Below are positions 1-7,466 of a stretch of DNA of 45,230 bases, one piece after another (the stretch's first letter is position 1; the number at the start of each line of letters is the position of its first letter). The DNA is taken from the NCBI GenBank assembly GCA_020720815.1, contig DYNY01000001.1, positions 29,304 through 74,533 on the forward strand. Direction: 5' to 3'. The notes under the pieces are model-generated. The model saw only the letters and a program-made list of their open reading frames with translations, was not told the origin of the DNA and searched no databases. A program made the translations under genes and the position numbers. Origin of the DNA: Candidatus Elulimicrobium sp. Its GTDB lineage: Bacteria; Patescibacteriota; Minisyncoccia; Phycocordibacterales; UBA918.

Positions 1-1605
1 GGGATTGTCACCTATGACAATATTACAATCGGTCACACCAGGCTTGCGATTGTTGACGTAACCCATAACGCCGATCAGCCTTATGAAAGTGACGATTACA
101 TTCTTTCTTACAATGGTGAAATCTATAATCATGACGTACTCCGAAATCAGTATTGCGTGGACAGAAAGATTCAATCACCATCCGACACGGCGACTCTTTT
201 TGCATTACTACACACTCTTCCAATTGAGGATATTATGAGAATGATTGACGGCATGTATGCATTCAGTGTTCTAGATGTGAAAAATCGAACAGTATTTCTT
301 GCATTGGATAAAATGGCCATAAAACCTCTTTACTATGTAGATACATCAGAGTATTTTGCTTGGGCTTCTGAGATTAAAGCATTTAAGGCCCTCCCAGGTT
401 TTGTTTTTAGGATGAATCGTGGGGTTTTGTTTGAACACTTGGTATTCAGATATATTTTCGGTAGGTCAACATTGTTGGAAAATGTATTTAAAATACAATC
501 AGGTACATATCTGAATTATTCTTTAGATTCGGGTACTTTTTATGCGAAAAAATATTTTGAACTAACAAAAGGTGATTCGTCTAACGAAAACACTGAAGAA
601 GTATTACGTGAGAGTGTAAAAGGAAATCTCATGAGTGATGAGCCTGTTGGCGTCCAATTAAGTGGAGGGATAGATTCTAGCTTGGTAAGCTACTTCGCTC
701 AAAAAAACTCTTCTAATCCGATACATTCATTTTCTATTGGATTAAAGAATGATGAGTGGAACGAATTTGAATATTCAGATGCGATATCTAAAGAACTTGG
801 AACAATTCATCATAAGATACTTTTTACAAAGGAAGAATTTGTAAATTTTTTCGAAAAAATCACCTATCATCTTGATGAGCCTATGGTTCATTCTAATACA
901 GTACCAATGTATCTACTGGCAAAGCATGCGAGACAGTACACAAAAGTGCTGATTACAGGAGAAGGTGCTGATGAGGTTTTTCTTGGTTATCGAAGATATC
1001 TTAAAAATGATATTATCTGCGATGAGGAACTCCTTTACTCTAACGCTTTTTCGTCTCCAGACACAGTATTGAGTGTCCTAAAAAACAAAACACAGTCGCT
1101 ATCTGAAAGAAAACTGCTTGTTCAAAAAGTGAGTGACTTAGATTGGCAAGATAAGTTAAGTCATTACGACATTCTTACATATTTACCACATGTGCTACTT
1201 CGTCAGGATAAAGCAGGAATGGCCGCTAATGTTGAAAATCGAGTACCTTTTTTAGTTAATTCAATGGTGCTGGCAGGTTACAACTCAAGCATGAAGATAG
1301 GGGAGTTTGGAGGGAAGACCCACTTGAAGCGCGTGGCATTAAAGTATTTTCCACGGGATTTCGTGTTACGGAAAAAATGCGGATTTGGATTGCCAATTTC
1401 TGATTGGCTTAAAGATGAGAATTGTTTACTTCCGCATCTCAATGCACTGAAGAGAAGTCAGTTAATTTCAGAGCACTTTAATGAGGAAAAAATCAATAAG
1501 ATGATTAGTGAACACCTTGATGGTGTAAATGATCATTCTATTATGCTATTTAGTCTCGTAGGACTTGATACATGGCATAAAATTTTTTGCAGTACCAATG
1601 AGTAG
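1..1605 (+). CDS. asnB: Asparagine synthase (glutamine-hydrolysing), 5'-truncated by the window edge
   Basis: This enzyme converts aspartate to asparagine with ATP and glutamine. The frame is open from base 1, so roughly the first 50 residues, including the catalytic N-terminal cysteine of the glutaminase domain, lie outside the window. The remaining class II glutaminase part shows NGEIYNH (about residues 37-43 of the visible part) and SDTATL. The synthetase domain has the PP-loop SGGIDSS near residue 221, then GEGADEVFLGYRRY and a C-terminal CGFGLP segment. It ends with TAG. In bacteria, AsnB relatives also occur in surface-polysaccharide clusters, where they amidate sugars or peptides. The neighbourhood here does not decide between amino-acid metabolism and that role. 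The family assignment is firm. Confidence 0.93.
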   Translation, partial: GIVTYDNITIGHTRLAIVDVTHNADQPYESDDYILSYNGEIYNHDVLRNQYCVDRKIQSPSDTATLFALLHTLPIEDIMRMIDGMYAFSVLDVKNRTVFLALDKMAIKPLYYVDTSEYFAWASEIKAFKALPGFVFRMNRGVLFEHLVFRYIFGRSTLLENVFKIQSGTYLNYSLDSGTFYAKKYFELTKGDSSNENTEEVLRESVKGNLMSDEPVGVQLSGGIDSSLVSYFAQKNSSNPIHSFSIGLKNDEWNEFEYSDAISKELGTIHHKILFTKEEFVNFFEKITYHLDEPMVHSNTVPMYLLAKHARQYTKVLITGEGADEVFLGYRRYLKNDIICDEELLYSNAFSSPDTVLSVLKNKTQSLSERKLLVQKVSDLDWQDKLSHYDILTYLPHVLLRQDKAGMAANVENRVPFLVNSMVLAGYNSSMKIGEFGGKTHLKRVALKYFPRDFVLRKKCGFGLPISDWLKDENCLLPHLNALKRSQLISEHFNEEKINKMISEHLDGVNDHSIMLFSLVGLDTWHKIFCSTNE

Positions 1606-1778
1606 TTTTGCATTTTTTTATTGGGTAGTAGTACGTTTTACTAAAGAGATGTGTTTAGTCTGTTTTGTATGTTTTCACCTTAATAAATTCGAAAGTAAAC
1701 ACAAAAATACCTTGAAAAGAGCATTTATCAGATATGGAGAGTGGGGAGCCCGCGAGGTGCTTAAATGTCTCATTTAAA

Positions 1779-1877
1779 TTAGTGAGTAAATTCAATGATA
1801 TTTTGCAGCGTCAGACCCGGATATTCTACCAATTCCACCCATGCCGGCGTTCGTAAATCGTCCAGAGCTGCCAGCTA
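1779..1877 (-). pseudogene. Possible C-terminal remnant of an unrecognised gene
   Basis: On the minus strand a 31-codon open segment ends in TAA at 1779. It reads like an authentic protein tail, with the core LDDLRTPAWVELVEYPGL followed by TLQNIIEFTH. Upstream it runs into an in-frame TAG (1875-1877), and no start codon is available. The composition is unlike the noise in neighbouring frames. I do not recognise the family. It may be what is left of a gene lost next to asnB. Confidence 0.3.
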
Positions 1878-1904
1878 AAGTGTCGAACTCCATTCCGGCC
1901 TATG

Positions 1905-1934
1905 AAAAAATCCCTATATAAATAGGGATTTTTT
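1905..1934. terminator. Rho-independent terminator-like palindrome
   Basis: A run of six A is followed by TCCCTAT, a short AT loop, ATAGGGA and a run of six T. The stem is perfect and has a T tract on both strands, so it could terminate transcription in either direction. It lies about 300 bases after the asnB stop. Confidence 0.75.
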
Positions 1935-1974
1935 CGAGGGTGTCCTTATTCAACCAAGCTCGAACCTATTTCCA

Positions 1975-2107
1975 GTCGCGAAGCGAGTGAACGCGTGCTT
2001 CGCACGCGCCGAGCGCGTGGTGGCTTTGTACCACTCCGTACGCTCCGCTCTCATGGTGATGCGGACAAACTAGCGCACCTCCCTCCGCCTCGCATGCTCG
2101 GCGGTAC
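1975..2107. repeat. GC-rich intergenic segment with small hairpins
   Basis: This segment is clearly richer in G+C than the surrounding AT-rich DNA and is full of short inverted repeats. One example is CGCGTGC-TTC-GCACGCG (1992-2008, a 7-bp stem); another is GTGGT paired with ACCAC around 2017-2033. The frames it opens on both strands look like translated palindromes, not proteins. It may be a dispersed intergenic repeat, which cannot be tested from one window. Confidence 0.4.
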
Positions 2108-2197
2108 GTCCTCCAGTACCCCTCCTTTACAGTATTCCTTTTCTTTTCGCCCCTCAATTATTTTTTTGAATATGGAAAAGGAGGGGTACTGGAGGAC
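2108..2197. mobile_element. 90-bp MITE-like element with 21-bp terminal inverted repeats
   Basis: The left arm (2108-2128, starting GTCCTCCAGTACCCC) is the exact reverse complement of the right arm (2177-2197, ending GGTACTGGAGGAC). The arms enclose 48 AT-rich bases. The trinucleotide TAC lies directly outside both arms (2105-2107 and 2198-2200), as a 3-bp target duplication would. It has no coding capacity. A plain structured-RNA or long terminator hairpin is the alternative. The repeats are seen directly; mobility is inferred. Confidence 0.4.
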
Positions 2198-2329
2198 TAC
2201 AAAATTAATTATTACTAATTATATGGCTTTAATTGGCCCGAACTATAAAACTTAATGCACTCTCAAAAATATGAAACCTCCCACCAATCTGCATTGGATT
2301 TATATGCTATGCAATACGATAATGAGCAC

Positions 2330-3295
2330 CTATTCGCAACTCAGACTTTTGATTTTTGCTCTCGTAAGTGGTCCAACGAAGCCAGAATTATAACCAAGAC
2401 CTAAAACAGTGAGTTGGAAGTTTTTGACAGCAGCCATAGTCAGAAGTCCAAAAAAACCAGTAGGTTCGGAGTTTAGATAACCATTAGTCTGCAGGAAGTC
2501 TTGTAGGGTAGACACTTCACCATTTGTTTGATCATCGCGTGATCGATATCGTAAATTGTTCATTAGCGACGAGCAAGCGTTATTCGGGAGCATATCAATA
2601 TCAGCATCACTCGCACCTTCTGTAAAATTTATTTTTTTACCTACGGTCTGTGTATTAGTAACTACTACAGATGTCGTCTTCTCTGCTGATGGGCCATCTT
2701 TACCGCCTCCAGTGTCATTAGCACACCAAATTTTATAATTAGTGGTCTTTGTAGGTACAATCACTTTAGATCCAGTGAGAGAAATAATTTCTTCGGTAGA
2801 ATCATATTGCAAAATACAACGTCTCGCATTTAGCGTGTTCCAATAGAGTGTGGAAGTTTGGCCCGCCTTAATCGCAGACGGATACGAACTGAAGACAATC
2901 ACTGGCATTTCTTTAGGAGCAACCGGTGTTACTGACACAAATACTGTCTTTTGAGTTGATTGGGCATCTTTACCACTTCCGTCGTCCATGCCGACACAAG
3001 AGAGCGTAAAAGCTCCTGATTCTGACAAGTTCTTAAGTGTGTACGTGCCATTAACAGGGACATCAGACAATAGAAAAAGTCCGCTATTTGTCTCATTTCG
3101 TAAAATACTGCAACTTTCTGCCTGAGATGAGTTCCATGAAAAAGTAACACTTTTACCTGCAGATATCGAACCAGGACTAACCGTAAAAGTATTAATAGCG
3201 GGACTCAGTGTACTTTGGGCAGAAACAAGATTTATATTTGAAACTATTATTAAAAACATGGCAAACAGCACCAACAAGTAATATTTATTTTTCAT
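2330..3295 (-). CDS. Secreted protein with Ig-like repeats and a C-terminal peptidoglycan-binding domain
   Basis: This 321-residue protein begins with a signal peptide: lysines, then a hydrophobic stretch ending near VSAQS at residues 26-29. Two related Ig-like modules follow at about residues 33-125 and 130-215. They share patterns such as FTVSPGSISAGKSVTFSWN and SSYPSAIKAGQTSTLYWNT, and each has a cysteine pair likely to form a disulfide. The C-terminal 80 residues match a PG_binding_1 fold, with LQDFLQTNGY, TGFFGLLTMAAVKNFQ and GFVGPLTRAKI. Proteins of this architecture are common in Candidate Phyla Radiation genomes and probably bind the cell wall outside the membrane. It stands alone, with a 72-base gap to the next minus-strand gene upstream. 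The exact role is unknown. Confidence 0.8.
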   Translation of the reverse strand: MKNKYYLLVLFAMFLIIVSNINLVSAQSTLSPAINTFTVSPGSISAGKSVTFSWNSSQAESCSILRNETNSGLFLLSDVPVNGTYTLKNLSESGAFTLSCVGMDDGSGKDAQSTQKTVFVSVTPVAPKEMPVIVFSSYPSAIKAGQTSTLYWNTLNARRCILQYDSTEEIISLTGSKVIVPTKTTNYKIWCANDTGGGKDGPSAEKTTSVVVTNTQTVGKKINFTEGASDADIDMLPNNACSSLMNNLRYRSRDDQTNGEVSTLQDFLQTNGYLNSEPTGFFGLLTMAAVKNFQLTVLGLGYNSGFVGPLTRAKIKSLSCE

Positions 3296-3367
3296 AAAAT
3301 AACATTACTATACGAAACGGTTTTAATTAAATTGTTTACGAACCCGTTGAGATGTGATTAGAACTTT

Positions 3368-3925
3368 TTAACTTAGCCAATGACTAAAAATTACGTCGTA
3401 ATTCAAGAAAACAAATGCAAATGCAATCACCAACGTGATGATCGATAATGTTTTAATCACTTGATTTTGACTGACTGAATCTTTATTTGTTAAACTTAGC
3501 AGTACAATAACAGAGATCAAATACCAGATTAAAACCTGATACAAATAATACCCTGGTCCTATTTCAGTAATTTTTTGACACTGACAATCAACATCACCTG
3601 GGGTAATTTTTCCTACTTGGACTATCGCTAATACAGTGACTGAGCAGGCAACAAAGAAAAAAGTGAGTAGCGATTTCTTTAGCTTAGTCCAGACAAAAAA
3701 TGAACCTGATTTTAGTGAACTAATGAGAATAAAAAATCCAAGAAACCAATACCATGACGGTATCCCAATCATTATTCCAAGCCAACCAAGGAAAAGTATA
3801 CCGTCACTTGTTCCAAAGTCTCCACCATCAAACCAGGCTGGACTAAGAACTAGCAGTAGAAATAAAACACCGACCGTAATTGAAATTATTTTCGTGCTAA
3901 TTTTATTAGAAATTGTACCATCCAT
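3368..3925 (-). CDS. Multi-pass membrane protein of unknown function
   Basis: This 185-residue protein is strongly hydrophobic, with about five or six membrane segments (near residues 12-30, 42-58, 58-74, 86-104, 126-146 and 158-177). The loop around residues 112-125 carries a CQC motif. The first ATG is used; upstream on the minus strand is a TATACT box, but no Shine-Dalgarno site. I recognise no family motif. It is the same strand as the secreted protein that follows, 72 bases away, so the two may be co-transcribed. It is not an obvious transporter. Confidence 0.65.
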   Translation of the reverse strand: MDGTISNKISTKIISITVGVLFLLLVLSPAWFDGGDFGTSDGILFLGWLGIMIGIPSWYWFLGFFILISSLKSGSFFVWTKLKKSLLTFFFVACSVTVLAIVQVGKITPGDVDCQCQKITEIGPGYYLYQVLIWYLISVIVLLSLTNKDSVSQNQVIKTLSIITLVIAFAFVFLNYDVIFSHWLS

Positions 3926-4060
3926 ACATGTATATTACTCATTTACTCTAGTATACTTGAGATGTCTTTATAAAAAGCACAGAATCAGTACTATATTATT
4001 TTGCGGGCTATATGGGAGGAAGTTAGAACTTTTATTATAAATACCTTGCAACAAAAGGTA

Positions 4061-4588
4061 TTACCCCTCACTGGCTTTTTTTATTTGTCGCTCAGCTTCC
4101 TCGCCTGCTCTAATTCTTGCCATAAGATTATCAAACTGAGGGTCGATATCTTCGTCAGTACGCCCCACAGCACGCATAGCTGATTCGTAAGCCAGGCGCC
4201 TATCTTCAACATTTTGAAAGTGTTCTGTATCAGTAAGGGGTTTTATTCCCCTATCTGCAACAAAAGCATCAATAATATCTGGGTCTTTTGCTAGAGCCTT
4301 AATATGTGCGGCGCTGATATTTTTTCTATCAAAGTCTGGATCGAGAAGTTCTGCAATCAGAGCCATTTCGCTTGGAGATAGTTCCTCATTTTCGAGTCCA
4401 AAGTCAATATTGTCGGCATTACTTATAACCTTATCGACATCAGTTACAGCTTTCTCGCCTACTTCATCCAGACTGTCTACTTGGTAAAGACTTTTTAAGT
4501 ACGCTAATTCCTCGGGAGTCGGAGAACTCTCATTTGGATTAGTTGCTTTTTTACTTTCATCTGAATTGCCCTCACTTTCTATTCCCAT
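4061..4588 (-). CDS. Acidic soluble protein of unknown function
   Basis: This 175-residue protein has a disordered Ser/Glu/Asn-rich N-terminus (about residues 1-27) and then a mostly helical, acidic body with segments such as LSPSEMALIAELLDPDF and a basic tail. It has no signal peptide, membrane segment or cysteines. A small inverted repeat (AATACCTT and AAGGTATT, 4040-4062) overlaps the stop codon but lacks a T tract. I recognise no family. Coding is supported by length, composition and a clean ATG start. Confidence 0.6.
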   Translation of the reverse strand: MGIESEGNSDESKKATNPNESSPTPEELAYLKSLYQVDSLDEVGEKAVTDVDKVISNADNIDFGLENEELSPSEMALIAELLDPDFDRKNISAAHIKALAKDPDIIDAFVADRGIKPLTDTEHFQNVEDRRLAYESAMRAVGRTDEDIDPQFDNLMARIRAGEEAERQIKKASEG

Positions 4589-4633
4589 ACAAATTGACTA
4601 AATTTTGATAAAAAATGAAATATTATTAGATCG

Positions 4634-4895
4634 TTAAAAGATTATAACAAAAGCGGGTAAGTTAGTTAATACTTTGTCAGTTTCTGTTTCGTTATCGCGA
4701 TATTTATTTGTCTTGGCAGGGGATGTGATTCGGTCACGAATTACATAGTATATTTGTTCGTCTTCGATTCCAAATTTATTAAGTGTTTTCTTCCCCGTCT
4801 CGTTCGCATACGACAACGCTCCGACTTCCAAATCTCAACAGAAAGCAAAACTATTTGCTTTCTTCATCCTCCGCCCAATAAAAGTAATCAGCCAT
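4634..4895 (-). pseudogene. Possible small broken gene between two unknown genes
   Basis: A 65-codon minus-strand segment (4634-4831) has protein-like composition (TGKKTLNKFGIEDEQIYYV, then IRDRITSPAKTNKYRDN), but its only possible start is a TTG directly after a stop. Upstream, an ATG at 4895 overlaps the stop of the preceding gene and opens 14 codons (MADYFYWAEDEESK) before TAG. That TAG sits in the loop of a 10-bp hairpin (AGAAAGCAAA and TTTGCTTTCT). The two pieces are in different frames. They may be parts of one damaged gene, or the longer piece may be a small gene with a TTG start. I do not recognise it. Confidence 0.25.
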
Positions 4896-6123
4896 TGTAT
4901 ATATCTTCCGCTGATACTGGCTGTCCATTCATATCGTAAACCCCATCTGCTCGTCTGATATAAATCGGTAAATCCGAGTAATTACTCTGAGCAAATTCAA
5001 TTGCTTTTTGTTCGCCTGAACGTTTCCTGGTAATCCTAACAGTAGGTTGCCCAGCCCGAATACCTGTCTTAGGTACGAAACGACTTATTGCCTCAATTGA
5101 TCCTCCGTCAAAAATATCGCCGTATTTTTTTAGTTTTTCTGCCTCCTCGTCCTCATTAAATATTTCTGTTACGTTATCACCGAAATAATCATGTGGTTCT
5201 CCAGTTTCAGTACTTATTACTGGCTTCAAACGTTCACCATCTATAAAAATTCCTTTGATATTTGGCTTATGTATGATGGCTTCGTTATATCTACCATGAC
5301 CAGATAACTCCTGAGTATTTTTCGCAAAAGCTGTCGCTGGGTCGACCTGTAGCGTACCTCCTTCAGATCCTCCTACATATTTACGATAACGCTTATCTCC
5401 TTCAGTTATAGTAGATGAGTCTCCACCATAAGAACCTATCATTGAGCCATCAACAATAAGACCAAATGGGTACATCGTTCCGTGTTTAACATCTGGGTTA
5501 TCTATTGCCACAATCGAAACAGAAAGATCAGGCTGTTTTTCTGTTACTATATTTATTTTTTCTTCGGTTGTAACTTCGTCAGCTTTAATCTCGGTATTAT
5601 TTATTGAGGTATTATTCATATTCCAACCCTCAAGTGGTAAGGTATGAACCACTATACTGTTGGTCTCTTTAGTTAATTCCGAAACACTTAACTTACCTTC
5701 GGCCAATAATTCAGCCGTTTTTTCTGAAGCTAACCTAGAACCTTGATTTTGTTCACGAACACGTTCAAAAAGTTTTTTTCGATCCGAAACAAAGGTTGAT
5801 TCATTTTTTGCTCTGCCGTCAGAATACCTAGCCTGAATACGTCTAGCCTCAATTTCTTGCTGGCCTTGTATTTCAAGTTTTAACTGCTCGATGTGTGATT
5901 GTATGTCAGCATTTTTCTGTGCTTCTTCTGCTAACAGTTCTTGTTTTTTAGTTTCAAATTCATCAATCTTTGATCTTGCCTCATCAGAACCTAAAAAGGA
6001 AACCTGTCTTTGACCGAATGCGATTATTTTTTGAAGTGGATTACGTCTAGCTATTTCTCCCTGTTTGTATCCAATCATAGTATTGAAGTAATCGAGTGAT
6101 CCTTCTGTCTCTCTCCATGTCAA
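4888..6123 (-). CDS. Large soluble protein with N-terminal coiled coil, unknown function
   Basis: This 411-residue protein lacks a signal peptide and membrane segments. Residues about 45-150 are charged and heptad-like, predicting a coiled coil (FETKKQELLAEEAQKNADI and a Gln/Arg/Glu-rich stretch). After a linker, residues about 200-411 look like a globular domain with Gly-rich turns (GLIVDGSMIGSYGG and GIFIDGERLKPVIS). The tail IYIRRADGVYDMNGQPV suggests a beta-rich fold. It is 299 bases upstream of the acidic 175-residue gene on the same strand. No catalytic motif is visible and I cannot name a family. Confidence 0.65.
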   Translation of the reverse strand: MTWRETEGSLDYFNTMIGYKQGEIARRNPLQKIIAFGQRQVSFLGSDEARSKIDEFETKKQELLAEEAQKNADIQSHIEQLKLEIQGQQEIEARRIQARYSDGRAKNESTFVSDRKKLFERVREQNQGSRLASEKTAELLAEGKLSVSELTKETNSIVVHTLPLEGWNMNNTSINNTEIKADEVTTEEKINIVTEKQPDLSVSIVAIDNPDVKHGTMYPFGLIVDGSMIGSYGGDSSTITEGDKRYRKYVGGSEGGTLQVDPATAFAKNTQELSGHGRYNEAIIHKPNIKGIFIDGERLKPVISTETGEPHDYFGDNVTEIFNEDEEAEKLKKYGDIFDGGSIEAISRFVPKTGIRAGQPTVRITRKRSGEQKAIEFAQSNYSDLPIYIRRADGVYDMNGQPVSAEDIYNG

Positions 6124-6197
6124 CTAATTGCTGATATATATCAGAGTATATAGATAAACTTCAAGGTGTTTGTGGGATACTTGAACTTAACCTTAAC

Positions 6198-6440
6198 ATG
6201 CGCGAAGTACGAGAAATGGTATGGGCAGATTATGTGTACCATAAAACCGAAGAATTTCTTCTCAAGAACGATGCAGACGCCCTCGTTTCTTTTTTGCACC
6301 TCATTGGTGTAAGTGAGCGACCATATTTATCACAAGCCCTCCTTGGAGTTAAAGATATTCTTCAGGAACGCTCGCAATACAATGGAAGTTGGGAAGCAGT
6401 CTTAGAAGAGATTAGATTATTCTATAAAGTCAGTATATAA
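6198..6440 (+). CDS. Small helical protein of unknown function
   Basis: This 80-residue protein has an amphipathic helical pattern throughout (YHKTEEFLLKNDADALVSFL, then ERPYLSQALLGVKDILQ and SWEAVLEEIRLFYKVSI) and no signal peptide or membrane segment. The ATG follows an AT-rich region between divergent genes. Its 3' end overlaps by 19 bases the 3' end of a convergent minus-strand frame. The regular helical pattern makes coding likely, but I do not recognise the family. Confidence 0.5.
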   Translation: MREVREMVWADYVYHKTEEFLLKNDADALVSFLHLIGVSERPYLSQALLGVKDILQERSQYNGSWEAVLEEIRLFYKVSI

Positions 6441-6670
6441 CCATGCCCTTCTGGGGCAGGTTTGATGTTGGGTGAATGCCTAATAAATAGTTCCAACCTA
6501 GCTCTACTTCTCCTTTCTGTATTACTTGAAGGGCTATCGTCGCCGTAAGGATAAAACCAGAATTCACGTATTCCAGTTGCTTGGGCAACGCTCTGTATGC
6601 AGCGGGACACGTACTCGATATTAACTCCTTCTTTTGCCGAATCAGGCTCCAGTACCAGTAAGGTTGTCAT
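6422..6670 (-). CDS. Small protein of unknown function, possibly the 3' part of a frameshifted gene
   Basis: This 82-residue frame starts at ATG 6670 and reads like a real protein (EYVSRCIQSVAQATGI, then EFWFYPYGDD and RRSRARLELFIRH). No Shine-Dalgarno site precedes it. Directly upstream, in the other frame, about 55 protein-like codons (up to TGA at 6642) run from just after the tRNA-Tyr gene but lack any start codon. The two overlap by about 28 bases. Either this is a stand-alone small gene or both parts form one gene broken by a frameshift. I recognise no family. Confidence 0.4.
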   Translation of the reverse strand: MTTLLVLEPDSAKEGVNIEYVSRCIQSVAQATGIREFWFYPYGDDSPSSNTERRSRARLELFIRHSPNIKPAPEGHGYILTL

Positions 6671-6814
6671 AGGGTCCAAAAAATAATTCTGGGAGCGGTT
6701 TATAATTTTTGCCTGAAGTATCAATAACTACTCCTATATTTTTAAAAATATACAGTGTTGCATCTTCTCGGTACTGTCTAGTACTGAGAATTTCAGGTCG
6801 TACTATATCTATTT

Positions 6815-6900
6815 TGGTGCGCCGGGAGGGATTCGAACCTTCGTAGGCTAATGCCAGCAGATTTACAGTCTGCCCTCGTTGACCGCTTGAGTACCGACGC
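6815..6900 (-). tRNA. tRNA-Tyr (anticodon GTA)
   Basis: The minus strand folds as a class II tRNA. The acceptor arms are GCGTCGG and CCGGCGC (one G-U pair). The anticodon arm is GCAGA-CTGTAAA-TCTGC with anticodon GTA, followed by a long variable arm and a T arm with GGTTCGAATCC. The CCA end is encoded (6815-6817). Without CCA the gene spans 6818-6900. Confidence 0.95.
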
Positions 6901-7008
6901 AATTGTTTGATTCTTACCAAGTTTAGCCTTGAGCTACTTGGTAGGGTATAAATTACCATACTCTGCGTTCTTTTCAAATCTTCCTTGTGCTAGTATTGGT
7001 TTATATTT

Positions 7009-7398
7009 ATGAAACAATCTTATTTCTCATTAGTATTATTTCTTTTTCCACTTTTAACTAAAGCTGCTGGTCTAGTACCTTGTGAGCCAAGTGTATTGAA
7101 TGGAAAGATTGTGAATGAGTGTGGTTTTTGCCAGGTTGGAAGTTTGATAAAGAACGTGGCCGATTGGATTGGTGTGGTATCGGGATTTATTGTTGTATTG
7201 GTTATTATTTATGCTGGTCTGCGTATGGTTTATTCTATTGGTAATGTTTCGGCCAAGACTGACGCCAGAAGATTGATTAGTACAGCGGTTATTGGTTATG
7301 TCATTATTTTAGGATCATGGATGCTAGTTGATACTTTTGTAAAGTTTTTAATCCCCGGTTCCTCTTATGGTATCAATAATCCACTTATTTGTCCTTAA
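7009..7398 (+). CDS. Type IV secretion pilin-like membrane protein
   Basis: This 129-residue protein has a signal peptide (about residues 1-19, cleaved near TKAAG), a short cysteine-bearing periplasmic segment (NECGFCQVG), and two membrane helices at about residues 50-72 and 84-107 joined by a short basic loop. This is the TrbC/VirB2-like two-helix pilin pattern that is widespread in Candidate Phyla Radiation genomes. The next gene begins with the same type of domain, so the two may be partners in a pilus or secretion channel. The TraG/VirD4-like ATPase at 12220 could belong to the same machine. The substrate is unknown. Confidence 0.75.
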   Translation: MKQSYFSLVLFLFPLLTKAAGLVPCEPSVLNGKIVNECGFCQVGSLIKNVADWIGVVSGFIVVLVIIYAGLRMVYSIGNVSAKTDARRLISTAVIGYVIILGSWMLVDTFVKFLIPGSSYGINNPLICP

Positions 7399-7466
7399 AT
7401 ATACGCAGTCAGACCACTGTCTTTGCGAATTTATCCATGTTTTAATGTTAGTAGTAATTAAATTTT

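Larger units (their letters stand above)
1606..2329. other. Gene-free stretch with remnant, hairpins and repeat element
   Basis: This 724-base stretch separates asnB from the convergent secreted-protein gene. No complete gene is convincing here. It holds, in order, a short minus-strand coding remnant (1779-1877), a rho-independent terminator-like palindrome (1905-1934), a markedly GC-rich segment with small hairpins (about 1975-2107), a 90-bp element bounded by 21-bp inverted repeats (2108-2197), and AT-rich DNA up to the next gene. Apparent short reading frames across the GC-rich part on both strands come from the palindromes and lack start signals. Confidence 0.6.

Noticed and set aside
1565-1777. 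70-codon plus-strand frame overlapping the end of asnB
   Set aside because: It starts inside asnB, has no start signal, and its composition (many Phe, Val, Cys) looks like noise.
1804-1850. Resemblance to the 5' part of a tRNA-Leu on the minus strand (GGTGGAATTGGTAGA)
   Set aside because: No anticodon arm, T arm or acceptor partner follows. The same bases read better as a protein tail.
1966-2255. Overlapping frames on both strands in the GC-rich segment
   Set aside because: They share a translated inverted repeat (EGYWRT) and arise from palindromes; no start context.
6642-6977. 111-codon minus-strand frame across the tRNA-Tyr gene
   Set aside because: It runs through the tRNA, so it cannot be a gene as a whole. 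Only its last part may be coding and is discussed as a frameshift candidate.
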